Origin: Xiphias gladius
Taxonomy: Eukaryota > Chordata > Actinopteri > Istiophoriformes > Xiphiidae
Length of the DNA: 64,000 nt
Direction of reading: 5' to 3'
Assembly: GCF_016859285.1 (NCBI RefSeq)
Contig: NC_053420.1
Coordinates: forward strand, 30,822,545-30,886,544
The notes below the pieces were generated by a model, which did no database searches, was not told the DNA's origin, and saw nothing but the letters and a program-made list of their open reading frames with translations. This document shows, piece after piece, positions 36,269 through 53,889 of this stretch (position 1 is the stretch's first letter; every line of letters starts with the position of its first letter). The translations under genes and the position numbers were made by a program.

Positions 36269-37047
36269 ATATCATGTAATAATGTAGTACTGACTACTGA
36301 GTACTCATGTAACAATGAAGTACTCATGTAATAATGCAGTGATGGCTACTGAGTACTCATGTAATGATGTAGTAATGACTACCGAGTACTCGTGTAATAA
36401 TGTAGTAGTGACTACTGAGTACTCATGTAATAATGTAGTAGTGATTAATGAGTACTCATGTAATAATGTAGTACTGACTACTGAGTACTCATGTAACAAT
36501 GAAGTACTCATGTAATAATGCAGTGATGGCTACTGAGTATTCATGTAATGTTGTAGTAATGACTACCGAGTACTCATGTAATAATGTAGTGATGACTACT
36601 GAGTACTCATGTAATAATGTAGTAGTGATTAATGAGTACTCATGTAATAATGTAGTATTGACTACTGAGTACTCATGTAACAATGAAGTACTCATGTAAT
36701 AATGCAGTGATGGCTACTGAGTACTCATGTAATAATGCAGTGATGGCTACTGAGTACTCATGTAATAATGTAGTAGTGATTAATGAGTACTCATGTAATA
36801 ATGTAGTACTGACTACTGAGTACTCATGTAATAATGTAGTAGTGAATACTGAGTACTCATGTAATAATGTAGTATTGACTACTGAGTACTCATGTAATAA
36901 CGACTACTGAGTACTCATGTAATAATGTAGTGATGGCTACTGAGTAGTCATGTAATAATGTAGTGATGAGTACTGAGTACTAATGTAATGATGTAGTAAT
37001 GACTACTGAGTACTCATGTAGTATTGTGGTAATGACTACTGAGTACT
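36269..37047. repeat. 33-bp minisatellite with 184-bp higher-order repeat
   Basis: Built from a 33-bp unit containing GAGTACTCATGTAATAATG plus a variable GTAGTRRTGACTACT part. Shortened units (AACAATGAAGTACTCATG) recur 184 bp apart, at about 36315, 36499 and 36683, defining a higher-order block of about 5.6 units. Open frames on both strands follow from the 33-bp period and are not evidence of a gene. Confidence 0.93.
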
Positions 37048-37899
37048 CACGGGTCAGAACGACAAAATGTTGATGGGCTAACAGCTGCTGAGATACTTTA
37101 AGAGACAGAAATGAATCTTCCAGGCCTTTACAAGCTGGCCATTGGGTTGGAAGGTGGAAAGTGGAAATTGGAAGTGTTTTTCCAGAATCATTTTCCATTA
37201 TACATGTAATGGAAATATATTAACTGCTTAGTTTTTACACCTGAGTTAAGTTACACTTGAGTTTTTACACTTGACCCAAACTTAACTGATATTAATACAT
37301 GTGATGCATAGAAAATGTTGATTGCCTTAACAGTAATTAATATAATTACTGTTTATTAAGAAATTACAGATGCATTATTGCCAGATTTGATTATAGTTGG
37401 GCCAGAGATAACTTAAAAAATACAGTAAACAACAAAATGTGAGGAGTTAAGACTTCAGTTCTGAGATAAAAATCCCCCTTCCCTCCCTATGCTTAGAATA
37501 AAAACTACAATCATGGTTTCCTTTACACTTATATTTAATTTACAAAATACAAACATTTGCATTTGCTTATTTTACATTCTGGAATAGGATGTCTAACTGT
37601 TAACATGAAGCATCAAGAAATTAACCTTTTCTCAAACCACTTTGCTGGAATGGTTCAGTGCTTCATGAAGTTTCATCTCACCGTCACTACCAATTATAAT
37701 GCCAAGCGCAAAGTATCATCAGCTTGCTTCCTATCGGTATGCCCATATATGTGCACAGGGAAGGGTGAAACAGGCAAACCCAGGCAACAGTCATCAAAAC
37801 AACATGCCTATCAATTCCTCATAGCTTTAGTTTTAACGAATCCCTTCCCACCCCTCCTCCACACTTGAGTCATTGTTCTACAAATGTTAAGAATTCACA

Positions 37900-40800
37900 C
37901 CAATTAGAGGTATTTCCAACCTTTATTGAAACTGAGCTCTGATATATACAAAGTCAGCAATAAAAAAACATGTTCTCATTCAAGCAAATGGCTTTAGTTA
38001 CATGTACAACCAAGGATTGTAAATTCTGTTGAAATAAAGGGTCAAGTCATACACCTGAACAAAAGAACCAATTGTCTAGTATACTTCCTGTCAGGATGAT
38101 AAGCAGAGGTCAAAAACAAAATCAGCCAGACCTGGATTGTTCCACAGTGTATCCAGGGAGGAAGAGTTGCATAGAAAAGTGTTGCATGTAAAACACGTGA
38201 CCTATTAGTCATTAGAGTTTAGTCAAACATGATGTTGCTGCAAAGATTGACAGGTACATTATCCAAACACCAAAGGAAAACATCCAGGAGGCAGTTACAT
38301 GGACATGGAGGGGGATATTTTAAGGGTTTGCTTAAATATGTTCATATTTTAAGTATATCCCTCTAAATGAAAGTAAAGAAAAGCAATTCCTCAGAAATCT
38401 GAATAACATCTTTAGAATACAATACCATTTGCTCATCTCAAGTTTAAGACGATCATTTCTACCCAGCAGAAAATATTCATACATTAATGAAATAAAAAGT
38501 GGGGAACTGAGGTGCGTTTTTCACAGATATTCCAGCAAATTAACCATAGTACATCATGGCCTTTGTTGAGCTAAAGGTGTGTAAACATCTGTATCAGTGT
38601 AAACCTATTTCTCACAATGCAGCAGCAAAACAGAAAGAAACAGTCAAGCAACTGACAGAAGCCAAAAAGCTGTGTTGCTTATGTAATATTTTTTAAACAC
38701 ATTATCACCAAAAGTAAAACTGGACACACCCGTCAAATACTGTAATGACATTAAATAAAAAGCTATTGCTTTGAAATCTGCGAGGTTTTGTTTCTAACCG
38801 AGGAATGTCTTTGTTGGAAAAATAAACAATGGCTCAGTAAAGAAAAGGTGAAAATGTGTAGAAACATGAGGTAGTACAATTAAACAGACAAGGATTCTTT
38901 AAAATTATTCAGGGTCCCAGTTTAGTTGAACATATGACAGACTTGAATAAAAATGTTCATTCAGATTCTGCAGTCTTGCGACCTTTGGTTCCAGGGCAAA
39001 CAATGTCGACTGAGTTACAACATTCAGCTGTGGTTTATTGTACAAATATCCCACAATGCTTTTAAACTTATTTTTTACATTCCATTTTTGATCATAGGCA
39101 CCCTCAAAGGCCTGTGACTAGTTTTTAGCAACACTTATATTAAGAATGAGAGACAAATCTTGTTCTTAACAGTTTAGAGCCCATTATGCACCCTAAATAT
39201 TGTGAGATGAATCTGCGGCTCTGCTCCTTTACCATGAAGGGAACCTGTTCAAACATAAAAGTCTTCGGTTCCCTTTAAAAAGCTGATTGCACTCAGCAAA
39301 TAAATGGGCCACAGAAAAACAGTAAAATGAAAAATGACGTCGATTCATATCTTATTCCCAATTACCACATGGGAATTTTTTTTCTTTTTGGGGTTTGGGA
39401 GAGGGGGCGGCAATAAATCATGAAGACCATATAACCTTGATAATGTATCTGGAGTGCCAAATCAAAGAAAAATACAGGAGCTAGCCAAATTTTACCTGAC
39501 TACCAGTCAGTTTCAAGGCACCATAGGTATAAAGAACGCAGGAGTGGAAAATTAAGGTGAAAAGTGTCCATTAGGTCTAATTTAAATGACTGATTGCCAA
39601 ATAACACCGTTGTGGTTTCTACTCAAAGGCAAAGAAGCAGGGAAAAATAAAATGGGACATGTGAAATAGGACATGTTTACGCTTTGCACAATGTATTAAT
39701 AACAGATTTATGCCACATTTATGCTTACCCCCCCCCCCAAAAAAAAAAAAAATTTTAATTTGACCTGGGCTTTACTTCCCTAGCTTTCACATTCATGCCA
39801 ACACAAAATTACATCCAACAGGTCCACTATAAACCTAACAAATAATCTCTGGTACTGATACTGGTACCAAGTCTGCTAGCATATATGAGCAATAAGTGAA
39901 GTGACTGTTTGCACATTACAAAAGGTGGCATAGCAAAGAGCTAAGTGTGTTAATGCCAAAAAGTACCATAAAAATGATTTGTATCTATTAAAGCAATGTA
40001 GAAATAAAGGGTGGTACTGCGTGGAAAAGGACTGAGTTTCCATTTAACCCTTTGGACAAACTGCTTAGCATGTGATCACTATATGACAGTAAAATTAGGA
40101 AAACAAAACCCAGGCTAAAAATATCTAGAATTATCCAGTGGCTAATAGGGTTGGAGGATATGACAATTTCTACAGTGAGAAGACAGAAATTTGTCAGGAG
40201 TTCTGTCATACTGTTTACAATAAGGTAACTATTTCTTTAAAAGCGCTGTATGCATCAGGATATTGCAGGCAGTGCTGTGAATCAATGAGCAGGACTTTTT
40301 TTATGAAAACACGTAATTTTCAACTTTTTTTTTGCATGTTTTTTTTTTTTTTTCTTTTTTAAAATTCACTGGGTTTGCCAAAACTATCTCAATTGAATTT
40401 CTCGAAAACTGATATATACTAATATGGCAATATAAAATTACATATACCATGACAGAGGATTTTATACAGATCACCTACTCCCAACACTCACCATGACTCA
40501 TATGTAGTGTACCTCTATGTAAACCAACAGATGTCTGGAGAAATTTAAACCTGACAACAACAAAAAAAAAGGGCAGTGACACTGTTTTCTGTCATTACAT
40601 CATGCTGTCAAATCTCACTTCGGCAACACAGGGCAATGATGTTTACTAGAGCACTGTTGTAACTACAGGCATTCAACGGGAAATACACCAACACAGGGCA
40701 GGTACTGTCAGTACAGTAAAACATCTAACGTAACACCTGACCTGAACACCTTCAATGAAGTTTTACACAAAATAACAAAAATCTCCGTCACCTGACGGTT

Positions 40801-41276
40801 TCTAATAGTAGTGTGTATTTGATGTTGCAGTGTTTTTATTAAATATTGTCAAAGTGTCAGACACATGGAGACCATCACCGCAAAAGTTAATGCTGTAGCT
40901 TAGCTTCAGTTTAGAGTCAATCAATGCACTGCCCTTTGTTCAGTACAGTGCCACTGTCTCATGTTTTTTGAGGGCAATTTCTCCAGACCTTTATTCTTTG
41001 ATGGAGGTATGGCTACATCAATTTAATCATGCTTCCAACCAAGCAGCAGACGTAATGTTTCTCGCTTTATTACAATATTCAGGGCAGGGCAAACAGTGTC
41101 TTTAAGAACTGGCAGATGACCTCACTGTAAACAACTTCAAAGAAAACAAAAATCCCATTTCAGTATCCCAACTGCAGGAGTAACTGCTTTCCTTTGCTTC
41201 TCCTTTATCTTCACAGTCTTAAGAATAACACAGGGAGACCCTCACTGATGTAGCAGCTCCAGGTAGCAACACGTGT
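37900..41276 (-). other. candidate terminal 3' UTR exon of STK35
   Basis: At 41277 the minus strand has a good acceptor (TTTTGTCTCCACAG before ACACGTGTTGC). At 37921-37926 it has AATAAA. Between them lie 3.3 kb without a significant frame. The coding exon 2 of STK35 ends in a donor-like CAG/GTACCC at 49362, only 22 nt after the stop codon. Together these suggest a spliced, long 3' UTR with an intron of about 8 kb. The stop is near enough to that junction to escape nonsense-mediated decay. This is inference: no transcript data are available here. Confidence 0.4.
37921..37926 (-). terminator. candidate polyadenylation signal of STK35
   Basis: AATAAA on the minus strand at the end of the candidate long 3' UTR exon. 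Confidence 0.4.
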
Positions 41277-42339
41277 CTGTGGAGACAAAATAAAAATAAC
41301 TTCCATTAGAAAGTGAACCAACAGCAACAGGCACAAAGCCTAGATGTAACAGTTTTGTCTGCATATGTGGGACATGGTAGCCTCAAGCAGGCAGAAACAA
41401 GCTTATGGCTGGAGTGCTGCTTATTAATCTCTGGAATGGCTGATTTATAAAAAAAAAAAAAAAAATCTGGAAGCACCCTCTTATACAAGTCATATGGTTA
41501 GGTAGGGGAGAAATCTGATTGCAGGCCTACTGCATGTATAACCTGGTTATGACCGTACATGTAAACACGCTCTCCGATGATCTGCGTAACTTGATTTCTC
41601 AGAGCAACCTGGTTTCTTGTGAGCACATAACAGCCTGACTGTGTCGTCTGTAACCAGTTTGTGGCAGTAAGACACAAGATGGACCAGTGTTTGGTTCAGT
41701 GTTGGTGACACATGACATCTATTGGCCAGATGGACATTAATGGCCCCCAGGTTAATGTTTCTAGTGACTCAACCTTTTTTCTAGAACCAACATTAGACCA
41801 AAATTTCCACATGTGCACAAGAAATATCAAATTCTAATGTGAATACCACCATGAAATTTAAGAAACTGATTAATCAGGAAAATTCATCAATATAAGAAAC
41901 AATTGTTAGTTGCCCCTTCTAAAAACAATTTCTCAAGAGATTTCAAAAGACGAAACCTAGAAGACCTTACACAGTTTAAGAGTTGAATAGATAAAACCCA
42001 TCATTATTCTGCTGCAGTAGAAAGGAACAAATCCTACAAGTCTAATGGTGATCACATAAGTAACTTCAACTAGTGATAAGACGGTTTCTGTGCAATATGT
42101 AGCCTTTTTCCACATTATGATGAAAACTTTGTACTCTGGCCACTCTGCCTTTGAATGTATAGTGAATAGTGTGTAGTGTTAGTGAACAGTATTTGTTATT
42201 GTTTGTATCATTTGTTAGAGGACAACAACAAAAATAAGCTCTTACAGCGTGTCTATATGACATGATTGGACTGGAATTGGCAGAACTTTGGCTGATGGCT
42301 GCCCTGTCTCCACCAGTAACATGGGGACGTTCAGTTATG

Positions 42340-43503
42340 TACGGAGGCATCTGGACAGTGACACAATTTTCATAATTCTCTGTACACCACCATAATGGAT
42401 TTGAAACAAAGCCATCAAGTTGTGATTGAAGTGTAGACTTTCAGCTTTAATTCAAGGAGTTTCACAAAAATATCATATTGACCATTTAGAAATTACAGCC
42501 ATTTTTATACATAGTCCCAAAAGTTACTGGACAGTTGACTGACAGTTTCATGTCCAGGTGTGGCCTGTTCCCTCCTTATTTTATGACAAGTAGATAAAAG
42601 GTCTGGAGCTGATGTCAAGTGTTGAATTTGCATTTGGTAGCTGTGCATGGGTACTCTCAATATGTGGTCTAAAGAGGTGTTGATGCAAATGGAGGCGGCC
42701 ATCAATAGGCTGAAAGAACAAAACAACGCTATCCAACAGATAGCAGAAATTTTAGAGGAGTGGCAAAATCAACAATTTGGTACATTCTTAAAAAGAAGGA
42801 ATGTATTTGCGAGCTCAGCAACACCAAAAGGCCTGGAAGACCATGGAAAGAAAACTGAGGTGGATCAAGAAAAACCCTTTGCAACATCTAGCCAGGTCAA
42901 GAACACTCTGGAGGATGTAGGCGTATCATTGTCAAAGTTTACAATCAAGAGAGGCCTTCATGAATGTAAATACAGAGGGTTTACCACAAGGTGCAAACCA
43001 CTGGTAACTCTGGCCAGATTAGACTTTGCCAGAAAACATCAGTTTGGAAACCAGATTCTTTGCACAGATGAAACCAAGATGAACTTGTACCAGATTGATG
43101 AATGAACCGAAACATACTGTGAAAGCAACCCAAGAGCTCCTCAAGGTAAAGAAATGGAATATTCTTCAATGGCCAAGTCAGTCACCTGACCTCTACCCAA
43201 CTGAGCATGCTTTTCACTTACAGCAGTCAAAACTGAGCGCAAAAAAGCAGGAACTGAAGGCAGCATTTGGTGATGTCCATGGGTTCCTGACTTCAGGCAG
43301 TCATTGACTGCAAAGGATTTTCATCCAAGTATTAAAAATAATCTAATATTTATAATTATCTTGGTCCAATTATTTTTGAGCCTCAGAAAATTAGGGACCA
43401 TTTATAAATATGGCTGTAATTTCTTAACAGTTAATGCGATATTTTTGAATCACAGCTGAAAGTCTAAATTTATATCAATCTTGTCACTGTCCAAATACTT
43501 AAG
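42340..43503 (+). mobile_element. Tc1-like transposon with long inverted repeats
   Basis: The left end CATCTGGACAGTGACA and the inverted right end TATTTGGACAGTGACA are followed by further matching blocks (AGACTTTCAGCT, GAAATTACAGCCAT). These are long terminal inverted repeats of about 150 bp, interrupted by small indels. The element is about 1.16 kb, shorter than full-length Tc1 elements of about 1.6 kb. It lies in the candidate STK35 UTR intron. Confidence 0.85.
42647..43307 (+). pseudogene. Tc1 transposase, internally deleted
   Basis: The first frame (42647-43105) has an N-terminal region ending FTIKRGLHE and KPLVTLARLDFARKH, then [13 protein letters not shown], which holds the first catalytic D. 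It stops shortly after. A second frame from 43095 resumes at [14 protein letters not shown] and [15 protein letters not shown]. The central part, roughly 60 residues including GGGS-type sequence and the aspartate of the DNDPKHT motif, is missing or altered. It cannot encode an active transposase. Confidence 0.82.
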
Positions 43504-46500
43504 TAGCTAACTGTGCCTCACTGTTTTGCATGGAGGCTCCATCCACGAAGTCAAAGTAATGTCATTGTGCACCTGAGATAATTTATTTTTAAATGAAAGT
43601 TGATTTTACAGCAAGGGTGACAGGCATTCGTATCATATCTGTCCCATTTTCAGTTTATTCCTACCAGAAAAAGCTGTCTCTCGAATACATAATGCAACAC
43701 TATGAGCTCTTTGTCCACAATACACTACAGGCAGACAGGGAGGAACTGTTACTGTTACTACCCTGGGAGTATGCATGAACATTAATGGTTGGTAAGAGTG
43801 GCATTTAACAATGTAACAGGACACGCAACAGAAGTAATCCTGGCCAGTGCAGAACAGTGCAATGCCCCTTGTAAATTCAACATATTCCAAAGATGTTATC
43901 CACCCAAGTCACACTTCAGAATGTTCTCCTGCAGTGATGTAATGATTCGATTCAGACTGACAACCGTGAAACAGTTTGTTATGTCATGCATGACATAACA
44001 AACTCACTGATGTTTGCAGTGATAAAGGAGTAGTATCAGCCAATTGTTCATGTTCTACGTTGCACACCACACCATTACATGTTAGGTTGCATTCACTCGA
44101 ACTTGACTTCTTGAAAAAGTGACGGCCCAAAAAAATTGCAAAGAAATTTTCCGAGCACATTTCTGTAGCATCTTTAGGACAAATTTAGCACTTTTAGCCT
44201 CACTACTTCTCAGGCTCTAAGAAAAGGGGAGCAAAAGACAAGAACAGTGGTGCTTTGCGCACTGGGCTTACTTGCTTATTTTATCTGGTATTTCAAGCTC
44301 AAACAGAATGATATCTCTCCTGACAGCTCTTTGTTTGCTTGCAAAACATCTGGCAGCAGCTCCGTTATAAGCAAACAATGTTTTCTGTGAGGAGACACTG
44401 AAACTCCCCGGAGGATTTCAAAGCCAGCTGGTTTACACAACATAGACACAGCTTGTGAGACGTTTCTAACATTTTACCAGGCTGATTTGAACCACTGAGT
44501 CTTACAGTACAGCTGTGAGGACATGAAATTTGCAGCAGCCTATAAACACAGAGATGTGCTGAGTCAGTGCAGTAATGCCACATTGCTGCAGCAAATAGTC
44601 TTAGGACTCGTTTACAGCAGTGCCCACTGCAGAGTGCCCTGTCTGCTGCACACACACACACACGAGCACACGCTAACTGACAATCATATCTACTGCTTGT
44701 AGAAAGGACACAGATTCATCGCAACAGCACAGATAAAATCTCTCTCAATTTAACAAAAGTACCAAAATAGAAAGTCTGAATTCTGTCAGGCTGGACAGAA
44801 AATGTATATGGATAGCGTAACTGTAACGACAGAGTAAAGCTGACATGTTAAAAGCACTAAAGGCATTTATCCAGCAAGCTGTAAATGAAGCATGAGGTGT
44901 GGTGGGACAGACCGTCGGGAGGGTTTTACTGAGGTCACAGGCCTGCTGTCAATCACACTGACAGGGCAGCTGACTCTGGGGCCACAAACACTGCCAAATA
45001 GCGCAGGAGTTCCTGCACCCTACCTCACATCAACACAGTTTACATGTCTGACAGCACGTTGGTCTGTAAACCACTGTGTTGGGGATCATCATCAGTAGTG
45101 AAGAGCTGGAGCCTGTGGTTAATCCAGCAGCACAAATAGTCCTTTGTTAAATCTGGCCTGTACCATGTGAGGGGACTGATGCGTTTAGAGATGTGCAGCC
45201 GCTTGGCTTGCCAGTCACAGATACAGTCTGTGCCCAGCAATGCTGTCACAGATTTTCCTAACGTACTCTGTTGCATAACTGACTTAAAAGGGGTTCAGGC
45301 AGGGATTTAGAGCTTTATCCTGCGGCTTGTAGAGACAACATGTTTTAATGGTCAATGCTGACTTGTCACTTTTATGTAGCATGGGAATTTGGCAGAAAGA
45401 TTCATGGTCTGGATTCATCCTTTGCCACATGAATGCAACAGAACAAGCTATGTTGCCGATAGCAAGGCTATTTAACGTAACATGCCAATATGCTCTAAAC
45501 TGCTGGTGCTGGACTATGATACACAGCTTTAGCAGTCATTCATGCTCTCAAAAGGAGGAGTCATTTTTCCTGGAGTCTGATTATATCCAGTCTTTGACAT
45601 TCAACATACTACTGAAAATTTCTACAAATTGACGAAGATAAACCCTAATAGTTAGTTCACCCAAATCACAAACACACTTTCTCACTTATCCCTGGTGGTA
45701 TCTACACATGCACATAATTCAAGAGCATGTCCATTGTTGAGACGTCTATTACTGCCTAAATACAATGGAGGTGAGTGCTACACAAAAAATCAATACTATG
45801 TCTCCTTTCAAAAACAATATCCCGGTTTTGAACTGACAACTTTTGGTAGGATATAGTCCCTGTTGAAAGCTGTTGACAGCTTTCGCTGAGTAATTGGGAC
45901 AGTGTTACGTGAGAGAGACCTTGCTTTTGAGGAATCTGCGGTGCTTTTAAGTCATCCTACAACTCTAAACTGCAGCTAAGCCGATGAGAAAGCAATATCC
46001 CCAACATAATGGTTAGTCAGTTGTCCATACATACACTGAAAAAGTTTGTGCTTGCTGCAATCATTCCTGCGGTTCACACTGGCACGCTGAGTAGACTGTG
46101 TTAGACAAACCAAATGGGTATCTTCCAAAGTTAGTCTTTTTTTACCAAATTTCCTCTTTGTGTTAATATCCCTCCACTGTAGCTCAATACTGTCCGAGAA
46201 ACACAAAGAGTGTACAAAACAGTACAAAATACATACTTGAGAGAACTGTTGTCCCCCATCACCTCCATGGAAGCATGGTAGGAAAGGATCTTTTCCTATT
46301 TGAGCATATGAATGTGTCTGATATAATCTCATTCATTTATGCTCTCATTTCATCTGGTGCAAGTGACAGTCAAACTGGCTAAAAATTAATGTTTTATACA
46401 TCGTTATTTGTAATGTAAAAAGAGTGAGGAGAGGTAGAAGGTTCAATAAAAAATTCGCTAAGGTTGTGGGTTAGAGTTGTTAATGTTTTCAGATGTTCAA

Positions 46501-48000
46501 GACTTGTTTACAGCAGTATGGTTTGTAAACACAGCACAGCTTATACTAGTAATTATGATAAGCTGACAAACTGCCAATTATTCATCATTGGGTCTGTCAG
46601 TGGACTATCAGTGGACTGACATGCAGAAAGCTGAGCAGGAGATGGTCAGCTGGGATGTCTGCAACCCCAACCCCCGCCCTGCTCACATAACTTGCTCTTG
46701 TCACCATCCCCCTGCAAGAGCAAGGCACAAGTCGTAAGAACAAACAAAGGCAAGAGGCGTGACACAATGTTTTTCAAACATAAAAGACTGCGATTCTGTG
46801 GTTCCAGCTCAGTTATGGAATGAGCAGCTAATTATCATATGTACTATCCATTTACAAAGCAACAGGGGGAGCAAGCCTCTTCAAAACACAGGCATCCGTA
46901 TACTGAGGGATCTGTGGCCCTGGGGCCAGGGGGTGGCTGGAGTTTGGTTGCATAAGATGTGTCCTGGTTAAGTCCAACACAACACTCACACGCTTATCCA
47001 GGCAAGATGACTGACAGCACATACACAAAGGTTAGTCACTGCAGTTACTAAATATGTGCCCTGGGCGACGCGCTAACTGCAACCTCACCCTCGCTCATTA
47101 CCATTCACTTGCACAAATAAATAAACTGCATGGAACTGGAGTGTTTCACAACACCTCACACTGCAAATGTCTTTTACTGTAACTGACAGCCATCAGAGAC
47201 CAGATCAGAATAGATGTTAGGACAAAGGTTCTGACACAAACACGGAACATTGAAACTCTGTTACATAAGCCATTATTAAATGTAGTGGTACTATAAATGT
47301 TCCAGAACATTAAATTTCTTCTGTTAAATTCAAAATAGTTTGGATTTTTTGCGTGTATGTCCAAAGGTTTTCAACACACTACAACAGAGATATAAGAACC
47401 ATGTTGATGGGACATTTTGTGACTTAGTAATGTCAAAAATGTTTTGAGAAAAACAGCAAATTTATGAACGTCTGAGTGGAAACCGCCATCATTAGGGTTC
47501 CCGTGAGTTCCAATTTGATTGACTAATGTCTCTTAAGAGAAGTGGTATAAAGGTTGCATCATTCAGTTTCAATGGGCTGGGTTAAAAAAAAAAACTGGGT
47601 TGTACAACCTGTTTTGATTTCTGACCACATTGGAAATCAAGTGTTTATAGTCATTCCGAAATAACTGCAAGTCTCTACTGGAAGACATTAATAGTGTTAC
47701 ACTCATTTTTTAACATTAAAAGTGACAATAGCGAGTCTCATGGTGAACTGGTCAGTTGATATGCTCTCGTCCGACCAAATTCTCATTGGTTGGATAATTG
47801 CTGATGTTACTTTCATAAGGAGAAAGGCACTACATCAATATCCTTCGAGGATGAATCTAATCTTTTTGGTGACAGGAGGGACACACTACCTGCTAAAACA
47901 GAGGGATGTTTTGAAATTTTTTTTTTGAATATGTCTAACTTAAATGAAACTTAAATGAAACACCTAACTTAACATTTACTGGACGATTACTCTGAGTTAG
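43504..48000. other. non-coding stretch within the candidate STK35 UTR intron
   Basis: No gene recognised. Contains the palindrome at 43973-44004 and a short CA run at 44648-44663. Frames of up to 118 codons (for example 45976-46332 minus) show no known domain. Confidence 0.4.
43973..44004. repeat. perfect 32-bp palindrome
   Basis: AGTTTGTTATGTCATG followed immediately by CATGACATAACAAACT: 16-bp arms, no spacer, no mismatch. Confidence 0.95.
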
Positions 48001-48018
48001 CTCCAAACTAAATGACAC

Positions 48019-48160
48019 CATGTCAAAGAAGTCGCTGGTGTGGCTGTATTTGTTAAAACGGATGACCAAAAATTGGAGTGTAAACTTTGCAGACATCACT
48101 TTGCATATCACAGCTCAACAACCAACATGGCAGATCATCTAAAACAAGGTAGTCTAACTT
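48019..48160 (+). pseudogene. BED-type zinc finger of a hAT transposase, frameshifted
   Basis: An ATG at 48019 opens SKKSLVWLY. After a one-base shift near 48058 the other frame reads TDDQKLECKLCRHHFAYHSS, then TTNMADHLK. This gives the aromatic W/Y pair, C-x2-C and H-x-H-like spacing of BED fingers found at the N-terminus of hAT/ZBED proteins. No catalytic domain follows. Confidence 0.72.
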
Positions 48161-48165
48161 GTCTG

Positions 48166-49361
48166 CGTTAGGATGATCAGTAAACTTTTGTGTTAACAAT
48201 TGAGGCTGTGAGTGTATATTCCTCAACAGTTCTTGTGCTGGGATCACCACGTGATATAGCTCTGTTTTTGGAACTCATATGAATATGGGCAGGTGCACGC
48301 TGGTCAGCTCTGATTCTGTTTTGGAGAGTTACAGAAATGGTCGGACTCAGCCCTAGTCAGGAGGAAGGTCACAGAGCAGGGTTGGATGTGTGCTGTCCCA
48401 TTCAGGTCAAGCACAGGTGCAGGTGTAACTCATTACATTGTGTTGGTCAGGAAGTGGTAAAACACAGCTGTGGCCACAGTGGCACGGTTGGGGATATTTT
48501 GCATTGCATTTACTAAGCATGCTGAGGGCCTCCTTCTGGAAGACGCTGTGAACTTACGAAATAAAGCACAATAAATTACTGATTGTAATCACATTTGTGT
48601 CCTGTATTTCACCTGGAACTCAACAGCCCCACAGGTGATCAGAACACCAGGTCGTCATCAAAGGAGATGACACAGCAAAATTGACATGACCAGTGGCTTA
48701 ATCCTTTGTTGCCCAGATTAATGCAATCAACACTGCAAATTCCCCATTTTTACCTTTGTGGAAACACCAACTTTAAGTTTTGGCATTTCCACAATGTTGG
48801 CTAAACCAAAGTGGTTGTGGCAACAAAAATATGATTGTTAAACCGTCTCAGAGGAATGATTTTAGTCTAAATGAATGTCAAACATTACTAAATATATAAA
48901 ACTGATTAAGTTTCTTCTCCAATAGCGCAGTCAACAAATCACTTGGGTAAAGGTTATGAATTGTTGAACTCATCTCTGCCTTATCTACAGCTTTCCAGGG
49001 CTGGTATAGATTTTTTAGAGGAACTTATTTAAAAAGGTAATGGCTGACCAGTACAGACTGCATGATTCACATTCCAATGTTGTACAAAAATGCATGTTTC
49101 AGATTGTTAAAACAAACATCTCCAAGTACACTTGCTATCTGATGAGAGAACAACAAATTACATTTTATGTAAGGGGCAAAGTCTTTCAGCTGCAATGCGT
49201 ATACTGCGCTATAGTCACTGTGAACCACATATAAATACTATAGTAGTACAACATTAAATTGGAGATCCAGTAATTCATAAAAAAGGCAGATTGCTTAACA
49301 GACGGTTCACTAAGGTCAGAGAAATCATGGGGCAATTATGTGAAGAGAAAGACATGGGTAC
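48166..49361. other. non-coding stretch downstream of STK35 coding exon 2
   Basis: No gene recognised. It may be intronic if the distal 3' UTR exon is real, or 3' UTR if the gene ends locally. Confidence 0.4.
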
Positions 49362-49384
49362 CTGTAAAACAATCGGGTTGGGAG

Positions 49385-53880
<4,496 letters not shown>

Positions 53881-53889
53881 TAATCTGTA

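Noticed and set aside
36305-36910. Open frames on both strands with an 11-residue repeat (EYSCNN-type)
   Set aside because: Direct consequence of a 33-bp tandem unit without stops. Frames break at the 184-bp higher-order joints.
36269-37047. CRISPR-like regular repeats
   Set aside because: Units are contiguous tandem repeats without unique spacers, in a vertebrate genome.
45976-46332. 118-codon minus frame
   Set aside because: Possible length, but no domain or splice context was recognised. Left as unassigned intronic DNA.
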